A DNA stretch of 8,674 nt, from the NCBI GenBank assembly GCA_030529405.1, contig JAUMWZ010000062.1, forward strand, positions 1-8,674, written 5' to 3'. Below, one piece after another: positions 1 to 5,552 of this stretch. Within the stretch, counting starts at the first letter, position 1; each line of letters begins with the position of its first letter. The position numbers and the translations under genes were made by a program. This stretch comes from Bacteroides sp. (GTDB lineage: Bacteria > Bacteroidota > Bacteroidia > Bacteroidales > Bacteroidaceae). Below the pieces are notes generated by a model. The model had not been told where the DNA came from. It saw only the letters and a program-made list of their open reading frames with translations, and searched no databases.

Positions 1-878
1 TGTAGTATAGCAGACCAGCGCAACCACAGATTGTCTGTCATCTTGGCAATATTGTCTAGCACCTCAAGCGTATGATAGAAGTTGTCCTTATGCCCTTTAC
101 CGTTGCGCACTTCTACGCCTTGCATTGCGCAAAGTTCTGGAAAAATCAGAGGTAAAAGTCCACACCTGTCAAGGTCGATAAAGCCTTTTGAGGGCATAGG
201 CGAAAGAATAATCTTGTTCAATTCGTCTGCAATTCTTTCCTTAGATATTATTTCTATGCGTTCTTTGTTTCTACAGAGTGCCTCGAAAGTATCGTCATCT
301 ATATGGAAACCCAACTGTGTTGCAAACCTAATGCAACGCATCATTCTAAGTGGGTCGTCACTAAATGTGATGTCAGGGTCTAATGGTGTGCGAATAATCT
401 TATCACGCAAGTCTTGCATACCATTAAAAGGGTCTACCAGCTCTCCGAAGTTCTGGCTGTTAAGTCGTACAGCCATTGCGTTTATGGTAAAGTCCCTTCT
501 GTTCTGATCGTCTTCTAGGCTTCCGTCTTCAACGATAGGCTTTCGTGAGTCCCTGTTATACGATTCTTTTCTTGCCCCTACAAATTCCACCTCTATTCCT
601 TTGTGTTTTATCTGTGCAGTGCCGAAGTTTTTGAATACAGCCAGATTAGCACCTTTGCCTAATTCCTTTTTAAGTTCCTCGGCAACAGATATTCCACTGC
701 CTACAACCACAACATCTATGTCTTTAGAATCTCTCTGGAGGAATATATCTCTGACATATCCTCCAACGGCATAACATTCTACCTCCAGCCTATCTGCCAC
801 CTCAGATATTTTCTTGAATATAGGTTTCTCGAAGTGTTTTCTTAATTCTTCTGATGTAAGTTCTTTTATGTTGTACAT
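1..878 (-). CDS. cca: CCA tRNA nucleotidyltransferase (3' end cut by window edge)
   Basis: Adds or repairs the 3'-terminal CCA of tRNAs from CTP and ATP in the cytoplasm. Reading the minus strand from ATG at 878-876 gives 292 codons without a stop to position 1. The N-terminal nucleotidyltransferase domain shows GGYVRD (residues 39-44) and the metal-binding pair D53-I-D55 (KDIDVVVVGSG). These are followed by RRDFTINAMA and by the nucleotide-recognition and arginine-rich segment DDPLRMMRCIRFATQLGF. After a helical neck with ERIADEL, the sequence GHKDNFYHTLEVLDNI starts the HD domain. The window ends at WSAILH, just where the HD dyad is expected, so the C-terminal part is missing. The family is class II (bacterial poly(A) polymerase/CCA-adding); the HD fusion is common in Bacteroidota. 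The start has no Shine-Dalgarno sequence but matches the usual N-terminal length. It is divergent from the lipoprotein gene with 95 bases between. A CCA-only or A-adding enzyme cannot be excluded from motifs alone. Confidence 0.93.
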   Translation of the reverse strand, partial: MYNIKELTSEELRKHFEKPIFKKISEVADRLEVECYAVGGYVRDIFLQRDSKDIDVVVVGSGISVAEELKKELGKGANLAVFKNFGTAQIKHKGIEVEFVGARKESYNRDSRKPIVEDGSLEDDQNRRDFTINAMAVRLNSQNFGELVDPFNGMQDLRDKIIRTPLDPDITFSDDPLRMMRCIRFATQLGFHIDDDTFEALCRNKERIEIISKERIADELNKIILSPMPSKGFIDLDRCGLLPLIFPELCAMQGVEVRNGKGHKDNFYHTLEVLDNIAKMTDNLWLRWSAIL

Positions 879-901
879 TGATTATAGTCATTTTGAATTT
901 G

Positions 902-909
902 CAAAGTTA
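902..909 (-). promoter_or_regulatory. Candidate -7 promoter box for cca
   Basis: The minus strand reads TAACTTTG here, which fits the Bacteroidota -7 box TAnnTTTG. It would start transcription about 20 bases before the cca ATG. No TTTG -33 box is seen at the usual distance (about 19-21 bases), so this rests on one element. Confidence 0.4.
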
Positions 910-930
910 TAAATTATAGGTAGATATTAC

Positions 931-938
931 TACTTTTG
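931..938 (+). promoter_or_regulatory. Candidate -7 promoter box for the lipoprotein gene
   Basis: TACTTTTG fits TAnnTTTG and lies 35 bases before the ATG at 974. There is no -33 TTTG at the expected spacing. It lies just 21 bases from the oppositely directed cca box, so the two promoters would share DNA. Confidence 0.4.
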
Positions 939-973
939 CCCATTGATTAAGTATAACTAAGATATTACGTATA

Positions 974-1858
974 ATGAGAAAAGGTTTAATATTGTTTGCT
1001 TTTGCTGCGGTTTTGTTGTCGTCTTGCGGAAGCAGTGAAGAGAGAGCGGCTAAGAATTTGCTTTCTGAAGCTCAAGAATGTTATGATAAAGAGAAGTATG
1101 ATGATAGCATTCTGCTGTTAGACAGCATATCAAGAGCTTATCCGCGCCAGTTTGAGGTGCGCAAAGAGGCTCAAAGATTGAAACTTGAGGTAGAAGAAAA
1201 TGTTCAACAAAAGCTTATAGAGCAGATAGGCTCACAGATTGATACTCTCAGAAACGAGCTTGACCAACGTAAGAAGGAGTTCAAACTTGAGCTTGACAAT
1301 AAGTATCAAGTGATAGGCAACTATGTATATCCAACCCAGACACTTGAAGGCAACAGCAATCGTTCATACTTGCGCTTTATGCTTACAGAGAACGGAAAGC
1401 TGAGCATGACTTCTGTGTTCAGAGGCGCAAAGGCAATAAATCACTATAAAGTTAAGCTAACAGGCAAGGAGGGAGAAACAGCAGAAACACCCGAAAGCAG
1501 AAATATTCATACCACAGACTTGGGCAATCAGAAGGTGGAACAAGCTGATTTTCAGATAAGAGATATAAGTTCTTTTATGACTTTTATTCTTAATAGAGAA
1601 ACAAAAAATGAAGACCTCAAACTTGAGTTTATTGGAAATTCTACCTACACCACCGTTATGACAAAGGCGGACATAGTGGCAGCAAGCAAGACATACGCTT
1701 TACACAAGCTGATGGAAGATATTGAAAATCTTAATGAACAGATATATCAAGCAGAGATGAAGATAAAGTTCATTCGTATGTCTAAAGATAAGAAAGACAT
1801 AAAGCATGGCGATTTGTGTCCTTGTTGTACTGGAGAGGAACCGCAAGTGGCAGAGTAA
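974..1858 (+). CDS. Putative lipoprotein with helical repeat and coiled-coil region, function unknown
   Basis: The 294-residue protein has a lipoprotein signal: MRK, a hydrophobic stretch (residues 5-15), then LSSC with the lipidated Cys at 18. The mature start CGSSEE has acid residues shortly after the cysteine. In Bacteroidota such acidic or Ser-Asp stretches can act as a surface-export signal, so an outer-membrane and possibly surface location is inferred. Residues about 23-60 look like a TPR-type helical pair (AKNLLSEAQECYDKEKYDDSILLLDSI). Residues about 62-108 are charged and heptad-like, suggesting a coiled coil. The middle is a beta-rich region (GNYVYPTQTLEG, SYLRFMLTENGKLSMTSVFRG). 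A second long helix sits at about 235-275. The C-terminus is odd: H278 and CPCC (C282, C284, C285), a possible metal or disulfide site. I do not recognise a named family; it resembles conserved hypothetical lipoproteins of Bacteroidales. It is monocistronic, with a terminator 48 bases downstream. Confidence 0.85.
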   Translation: MRKGLILFAFAAVLLSSCGSSEERAAKNLLSEAQECYDKEKYDDSILLLDSISRAYPRQFEVRKEAQRLKLEVEENVQQKLIEQIGSQIDTLRNELDQRKKEFKLELDNKYQVIGNYVYPTQTLEGNSNRSYLRFMLTENGKLSMTSVFRGAKAINHYKVKLTGKEGETAETPESRNIHTTDLGNQKVEQADFQIRDISSFMTFILNRETKNEDLKLEFIGNSTYTTVMTKADIVAASKTYALHKLMEDIENLNEQIYQAEMKIKFIRMSKDKKDIKHGDLCPCCTGEEPQVAE

Positions 1859-1905
1859 TAGCTATATAATTGGTCTGCATCAATAGGCAGACACTACACC
1901 ATGAG

Positions 1906-1955
1906 CCGTACACCTAAGAACACATATGTTCCTAAGTGTGCGGTTTTTCTTTTTA
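1906..1955 (+). terminator. Intrinsic terminator of the lipoprotein gene
   Basis: The arms 1906-1921 and 1928-1943 pair over 16 positions with two mismatches and one G-U pair. The loop is six bases (ACATAT). The run TTTTTCTTTTTA follows directly at 1944. Confidence 0.85.
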
Positions 1956-1980
1956 TGTGCAGTTTTATGGGGTTGCAGAC

Positions 1981-2068
1981 TATATACAATCAATAAATAA
2001 ACTATATACAGTTGATTTCTATTTTATATACCGTTTGCAAGTCAGCTATATACGGTTTGCAAATCGTT
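1981..2068 (+). repeat. Four-unit array with exact 22-base period and TATATAC core
   Basis: The heptamer TATATAC starts at 1981, 2003, 2025 and 2047, exactly 22 bases apart each time. Units 3 and 4 are much more alike: TATATACCGTTTGCAAGTC (2025-2043) and TATATACGGTTTGCAAATC (2047-2065) agree at 17 of 19 positions. Units 1 and 2 keep the heptamer and little else. There is no spacer structure, so this is not a CRISPR. A 22-base step is two turns of the helix, so bound proteins would sit on one face. An operator array, an iteron-like set or a decayed tandem repeat are all possible. Confidence 0.7.
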
Positions 2069-2237
2069 TGTTTATTGTGGTTTAGCATAGATTGTTCCCT
2101 TTTCTAGATGCGTGAATAGTAAATGAAAAGAAAATGACATTATGTTTGTCAGAGATTGATAATAGCTGGTTTGCTATATGGTTGATTTTGTGTGAGTTCT
2201 AGAATGGGTTGGATTGTTTATGTCTATTAAAAAAAAA

Positions 2238-2291
2238 CGAGACAATATATGAACATTCCCTTCAAAATTCATATAGTTATCTCGTCTTTTT
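2238..2291. terminator. Isolated terminator-like hairpin, possibly bidirectional
   Basis: CGAGA (2238-2242) pairs with TCTCG (2280-2284), and TATATGAA (2246-2253) pairs with TTCATATA (2268-2275), with a small internal loop between. An A run precedes it (2229-2237) and TCTTTTT follows (2285-2291), so it could stop transcription from either side. No convincing gene is next to it; it may block read-through towards spt. Confidence 0.5.
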
Positions 2292-2655
2292 AGCAACATA
2301 TATCAGAGTTAAACCTCAATATGCCACTTTTTGTGTATGTATGTGGCAAAGGAACAAATCTTTATTCTTATATGCAAACTATGGTGCAATTATTTTATTG
2401 TTTATTATTGTTTGATAAGTATATTTTGTTTTCGCTTGTTTTTTTTATTGGTTTGATTTGCCAATCATTTGTTTTTCAGTTTCAGTCTTGTCGTGTTGTT
2501 TTTGCTTTATACGCCATCTGTTTGTTACTCATATATAGTTTTATACGAAGTCATAGATATATTGTTTTTTGTCTGTTTATTCTCAAAATAGTATCTTTTA
2601 CATCTAAAATATTGTCTTTTTAGGGTTAATCCTATAAAGGCAGACAAAAAAGTTT

Positions 2656-2663
2656 TATATTTG
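2656..2663 (+). promoter_or_regulatory. Candidate -7 promoter box for spt
   Basis: TATATTTG, followed by CACCC, fits TAnnTTTG. It predicts a transcript start near 2670 and a leader of roughly 115 bases before the spt ATG. No TTTG is found at the -33 position. Confidence 0.5.
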
Positions 2664-2787
2664 CACCCGTTTTGTATGCAGATGTATTTTAATTTACTCT
2701 GCCCAATTTACTGCTTTTCTATTCAAAGAGTTTTATTATTTCTTTTTGAATATATGTTGGCAGAAAGTGTAATCAAAAAGTAAACAG

Positions 2788-3975
2788 ATGGGATTGTTAC
2801 AAGAAAAAATGGCTAAGTTCGATTTGCCACAGCAATTTATGGCAAAAGGAGTTTACCCATACTTTAGAGAAATTGAAGGAAAACAAGGAACAGAAGTCTC
2901 AATGGGAGGACATGACGTTCTTATGTTCGGCTCTAATGCCTATACCGGACTTACTGGCGACGAAAGAGTAATAGAAGCAGGAATTCAAGCACTAAGAAAA
3001 TATGGTTCAGGGTGTGCTGGTTCAAGATTTCTGAATGGAACATTGGACTTGCACGTGAAGCTCGAAAAAGAACTAGCCAAATTCCTAAACAAAGACGGAG
3101 CAATATGTTTCTCTACCGGATTTATGGTTAATTCGGGAGTTATACCTTGTTTGGTAGACAGAAACGACTATATCATATGCGATGACAGAGACCACGCATC
3201 TATCGTAGACGGAAGAAGACTATCGATAGCAAAGCAGTTGAAGTATAAGCATAACGATATGGAAGACCTGGAAAGACAATTGCAAAAATGTAATCCAGAG
3301 TCTGTGAAATTGATTATTGTTGATGGAGTGTTCTCTATGGAGGGCGACTTGGCTAACTTGCCAGAGATAGTACGCCTCAAGCATAAGTATAACGCCACTG
3401 TACTTGTTGATGAAGCACACGGAATAGGAGTATTCGGAAAACAAGGTAGGGGTGTGTGCGACCACTTCGGACTTACAGATGAGGTTGATCTCATAATGGG
3501 AACATTCAGTAAGTCATTAGCTTCAATCGGAGGATTCATTGCAGCCGATGCAGCTACAATCAACTTTTTACGCCACAAAGCTCGTACTTATATATTCAGT
3601 GCATCAAATACTCCTGCTGCAACAGCTGCAGCCTTAGAAGCACTTAATATTATGCAAAAAGAACCAGAAAGAATTGAGGCTTTGTGGGAGATTACTAACT
3701 ATGCACTTAAGCGTTTTAGAGAAGAAGGATTTGAAATAGGCGATACTCAGTCGCCAATAATACCTCTTTATGTTAGAGATGCAGATAAAACTTTCATTAT
3801 AACAAAGATGGCATTTGATGAAGGTGTGTTTATCAACCCTGTAATCCCGCCTGCCTGCTCGCCACAAGATACGCTCGTCAGAGTGGCACTTATGGCTACA
3901 CACACTAAAGAACAAGTAGACACAGCAGTGGCTAAGTTGAAGAAGTGTTTCGTGGCAATGGGAGTTTTGAAATAA
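2788..3975 (+). CDS. spt: Serine palmitoyltransferase (PLP-dependent alpha-oxoamine synthase)
   Basis: Condenses L-serine with a long-chain acyl-CoA to 3-ketosphinganine, the first step of sphingolipid synthesis, as in Bacteroides and Porphyromonas. The 395 residues are full length for the family. Visible sites: GSGCAGSRFLNGT (about 72-84), DDRDHASIVDG with the cofactor-stacking H136, VDEAHG with D208 and H211 around the PLP ring, and GTFSKSLASIGG with K242 as the Schiff-base lysine. The start MGLLQEKMAKFDLPQ is the N-terminus I recall for Bacteroidales SPT, supporting the ATG at 2788. No signal peptide or membrane segment is seen; it should be cytoplasmic. The same fold includes 2-amino-3-ketobutyrate CoA ligase and 8-amino-7-oxononanoate synthase. 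The close resemblance to Bacteroides SPT makes those less likely, but the substrate is inferred from similarity. It stands alone, with its own promoter box and terminator. Confidence 0.9.
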   Translation: MGLLQEKMAKFDLPQQFMAKGVYPYFREIEGKQGTEVSMGGHDVLMFGSNAYTGLTGDERVIEAGIQALRKYGSGCAGSRFLNGTLDLHVKLEKELAKFLNKDGAICFSTGFMVNSGVIPCLVDRNDYIICDDRDHASIVDGRRLSIAKQLKYKHNDMEDLERQLQKCNPESVKLIIVDGVFSMEGDLANLPEIVRLKHKYNATVLVDEAHGIGVFGKQGRGVCDHFGLTDEVDLIMGTFSKSLASIGGFIAADAATINFLRHKARTYIFSASNTPAATAAALEALNIMQKEPERIEALWEITNYALKRFREEGFEIGDTQSPIIPLYVRDADKTFIITKMAFDEGVFINPVIPPACSPQDTLVRVALMATHTKEQVDTAVAKLKKCFVAMGVLK

Positions 3976-4008
3976 AGCAATAAAGACTACGGTCTGAAAG
4001 AAATAATA

Positions 4009-4057
4009 AAAGGCTGACAATTAGCGTATCTCTGCTTGTTGTCAGCCTTTCTTTTTA
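4009..4057 (+). terminator. Intrinsic terminator of spt
   Basis: AAAGGCTGACAA (4009-4020) and TTGTCAGCCTTT (4039-4050) are perfect complements of 12 bases. TTTCTTTTTAT follows. An A-rich run before the stem would let it also act on the other strand. Confidence 0.9.
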
Positions 4058-4154
4058 TCTGTTTTCAAAGAGTTTATTATGCGCTTCTATTAGCTCTGTT
4101 TTACAGAAGCTCCTACTTGAATGTTAAAACATTGCATCTTTTACCCTTATTTGT

Positions 4155-4185
4155 TTTGCAATCAGGAATTTAAGCTATATTTTTG
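4155..4185 (+). promoter_or_regulatory. Promoter of the cobalamin riboswitch transcript
   Basis: TTTG (4155-4158), then 19 bases, then TATTTTTG (4178-4185). Both boxes and the spacing fit the Bacteroidota consensus (TTTG, about 19-21 bases, TAnnTTTG). Transcription would start near 4190, just before the first riboswitch stem. Confidence 0.65.
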
Positions 4186-4195
4186 TTGTAGCATT

Positions 4196-4378
4196 GGTTC
4201 TCACTTTCAAATCGTTGTTATTTGAAGTGAGATTAAAAGGGAATTGGGTGAAAATCCCAGACAGTCCCGCTGCTGTGAGTTCCTTAATAGAGTTGCAACC
4301 AAATTCTCCCTTAGCCACTGGATAAATATTATCTGGGAAGGCTCGTTTGCAATGGAATAAGTCAGAAGACCTGCCTTT
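4196..4378 (+). ncRNA. Cobalamin (vitamin B12) riboswitch
   Basis: Binds coenzyme B12 forms and normally lowers expression of the downstream gene. The hallmarks are in order. A 5' hairpin (4199-4212 with 4220-4232) is followed by TTAAAAGGGAATTGGGTGAA and ATCCCAGACAGTCCCGC (4233-4270). Next come GCCACTG (4314-4320) and CTGGGAAGGC (4333-4342), and then the B12 box AAGTCAGAAGACCTGCC (4359-4375). All conserved blocks are present, so the aptamer looks intact. Its position is odd: on this strand no normal-sized protein gene follows within the window. The next strong signals are a terminator at 4513 and a CRISPR array. Usual targets in this phylum are TonB-dependent B12 receptors or cobalamin synthesis genes, and none is here. 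Confidence 0.93.
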
Positions 4379-4512
4379 GCTTTTCTGTTCATAGCTTTCG
4401 AGGAAAAAGCGTTGAATCTAGATGTTGCGAGCCAATGGCTCTACATTCACATTCATCACTCTTACATGAGAAAGTGGGTAAACTGTGAACTCTGCCAAGT
4501 TCGTTAGTTTAC
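4379..4512 (+). ncRNA. Structured tail of the riboswitch transcript
   Basis: This is the stretch between aptamer and terminator. Hairpins seen: GCTTT (4394-4398) with AAAGC (4406-4410), holding GAGG in its loop; GAGCC (4430-4434) with GGCTC (4438-4442), with outer pairing GATGT/ACATT; and GTAAACT (4478-4484) with AGTTTAC (4506-4512), enclosing GAACT/AGTTC (4487-4491 with 4498-4502). An outer pair CTTAC (4461-4465) with GTAAG (4518-4522) overlaps the left arm of the following terminator, so the two are mutually exclusive. A 31-residue frame from TTG at 4412 to the stop at 4505-4507 ends in HIHHSYMRKWVNCELCQVR. I cannot tell whether it is translated. Confidence 0.5.
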
Positions 4513-4568
4513 GAAAAGTAAGTGCTTGATTGAATAAACCCTTTCAAGCACTTCGCTTTTCTTTATTA
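4513..4568 (+). terminator. Intrinsic terminator after the riboswitch
   Basis: AAGTGCTTGA (4520-4529) pairs perfectly with TCAAGCACTT (4544-4553). The stem can extend with GAAAAG (4513-4518) and CTTTTC (4556-4561). A T-rich run (CTTTTCTTTATTAT) follows. It would end a transcript of roughly 370 bases started near 4190. Confidence 0.8.
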
Positions 4569-4889
4569 TATTGTTTTCATTATTCATCTCTTCTTGTTCT
4601 TTATATTATCCATTATCTTTTTCTCTGTGTTCAGTCATATCCTTTGTTCATTTCATTGCTCTCTCTTTCCTTGTTGTACCATATCCATTTCTTTTATAGT
4701 ATATGATTGTTTTGTGGTTTATCTATGGTTTGTCAGTTGGTTATATATACTTCTCTTGTTGGCTATATATCATTTGTTACTTGTCAATATTTCTTTTTGT
4801 TGCGTCTATTGTGTACTTCATTCTGATATGTAGAGCATATTGGTATTTATATTTCCTAGCTGTAAAGTTGAAAAAATAAGTGTTTGATT
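4569..4889 (+). other. Pyrimidine-rich region without a gene, upstream of the CRISPR array
   Basis: The plus strand is strongly T- and C-rich, especially 4562-4680. The only open frame (4594-4833, TTG start) is a hydrophobic low-complexity product without a ribosome binding site, and I reject it. A faint 22-base rhythm of TATAT-like starts (4700, 4722, 4744, 4766, 4788) is present. The position suits the leader of the array that follows. No cas gene is present here. Confidence 0.5.
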
Positions 4890-4919
4890 TTTGTTTGATG
4901 TGATTTTTTCGTATATTTG
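4890..4919 (+). promoter_or_regulatory. Promoter in the CRISPR leader
   Basis: TTTG (4890-4893), then 18 bases, then TATATTTG (4912-4919). The -7 box is a perfect TAnnTTTG and the spacing is one base short of the usual range. The predicted start (about 4923-4926) coincides with the first base of the first repeat at 4923. Other TTTG copies at 4883 and 4894 are spaced less well. Confidence 0.6.
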
Positions 4920-4922
4920 TTC

Positions 4923-5345
4923 GTACATACTGACTTTATAATTTCTACTTTTGTAGATATATTAAATGCAAAAAAATAATGCTTATATAACACTTCCTAT
5001 TTTCTACTTATGTTGGTATGTAAAAGTCTAGACTGTAATAGTAACATGTATCTACGATTACTATGCTGTTTCTACTTCAGTGGGTAGTCACGATGCTGAT
5101 ATACGTAGTGATATGTCTATAATGACTGAATAATTTCTACTTTGGTAGATGCCATTTCAACAGCATTATCATACATGAGTCTGTAATGACAAAATAATTT
5201 CTACTTTGGTAGATCCGTTATAGAGGTTACCTCTAACGAGTTACTCTACAATAACAAAATAATTTCTATTTCAGTAGATGTAGATAAATAGTGGAACAGA
5301 TTAAGAAAGGTATATAACAACAGAAAGTTTTCTGTTTTAGTAGCT
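4923..5345 (+). CRISPR. Small, partly decayed type V-A (Cas12a) CRISPR array without cas genes
   Basis: The 36-base repeats end in TAATTTCTACTTTGGTAGAT, the signature of Cas12a crRNA: stem TCTAC/GTAGA around a four-base loop. The best copies are 5115-5150 and 5179-5214 (33 of 36 identical). Clear variants are 4923-4958 (30 of 36 against 5115-5150; loop TTTT) and 5244-5279 (29 of 36 against 5179-5214; loop TTCA, with the stem C-G changed to a U-G pair). Decayed copies lie at about 4982-5019, 5050-5088 and 5310-5345 (25 of 36). Starts are spaced about 59, 68, 65, 64, 65 and 66 bases. Clean spacers are 5151-5178 (28), 5215-5243 (29) and 5280-5309 (30), the normal Cas12a length. The crRNA-sense strand is plus. 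No cas12a, cas1, cas2 or cas4 is in the window, so the array is either orphan, served by genes elsewhere, or a relic. Confidence 0.88.
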
Positions 5346-5375
5346 TCATGATTATCTGTGCCAGTAGTTAATATT

Positions 5376-5411
5376 GTCTATACAGGCAATATAGTTTATG
5401 GCTTTTAAAAT
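5376..5411 (+). repeat. Possible eighth, heavily decayed CRISPR repeat
   Basis: It starts exactly 66 bases after the seventh repeat. It begins with a perfect GTCTATA, like the repeat at 5115, but only 21 of 36 positions agree overall and the crRNA stem is lost. The 6-base inverted pair ATATTG/CAATAT (5371-5376 with 5387-5392) overlaps it, so the likeness may be chance. Confidence 0.3.
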
Positions 5412-5500
5412 ATAAAACTCAAGCAATGTTGCTTCTTATTCATCTATACTTGCTCAAGTATAATATCTTTTATACGTTATAAACTTAGTATTATTATTCT
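5412..5500 (+). other. Short inverted repeats downstream of the array
   Basis: AAGCAA-TG-TTGCTT (5421-5434) and TACTTG-CT-CAAGTA (5447-5460) are compact perfect inverted repeats with two-base centres. No T run follows either, so they are not typical terminators. I see no gene here. Confidence 0.35.
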
Positions 5501-5509
5501 CCCATAAAT

Positions 5510-5517
5510 TATGTTTG
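5510..5517 (+). promoter_or_regulatory. Candidate -7 promoter box before a small ORF
   Basis: TATGTTTG fits TAnnTTTG. It would start a transcript near 5523, 30 bases before the small ORF at 5553. No -33 TTTG is seen. Confidence 0.3.
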
Positions 5518-5552
5518 TGCTTTATGCGTGTTAATGGAAAAGTGTAGGAGAT

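Larger units (their letters stand above)
1956..2655. other. AT-rich region without a convincing gene
   Basis: Seven hundred bases lie between the lipoprotein terminator and the spt promoter. I see a 22-base repeat array (1981-2068) and a terminator-like hairpin (2238-2291). The longest open frame (2321-2623, 100 codons) gives a hydrophobic product with no ribosome binding site. That composition is what very T-rich DNA produces in this frame by chance, so I do not call it a gene. Confidence 0.6.

Noticed and set aside
82..507. 141-codon plus-strand frame
   Set aside because: It is the antisense shadow of cca, whose nucleotidyltransferase motifs are clear on the other strand.
1981..2068. The 22-base array as a CRISPR
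   Set aside because: There are no constant repeats separated by unique spacers; units adjoin and only the heptamer is constant.
2209..2415. 68-codon frame starting at TTG
   Set aside because: Rare start codon, no ribosome binding site, and it runs through the terminator-like hairpin at 2238-2291.
2321..2623. 100-codon frame of very hydrophobic residues
   Set aside because: The composition follows from T-rich DNA, there is no ribosome binding site, and no family is recognisable. A small membrane protein is not fully excluded.
3168..4020. Several minus-strand frames opposite spt (3168-3578, 3220-3465, 3634-4020, 3768-3980)
   Set aside because: They are shadows of spt, which has full family motifs in the plus frame.
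4083..4110. Hairpin GCTTCT/AGAAGC with an alternative inner AGCTCTGT/ACAGAAGCT stem
   Set aside because: Short, with competing pairings and no T run; it lies between the spt terminator and the riboswitch promoter without a clear role.
4207..4392. 61-codon minus-strand frame
   Set aside because: It is antisense to the conserved cobalamin riboswitch.
4594..4833. 79-codon frame in the T-rich leader
   Set aside because: TTG start, low complexity, no ribosome binding site; it fits pyrimidine-rich DNA read by chance.
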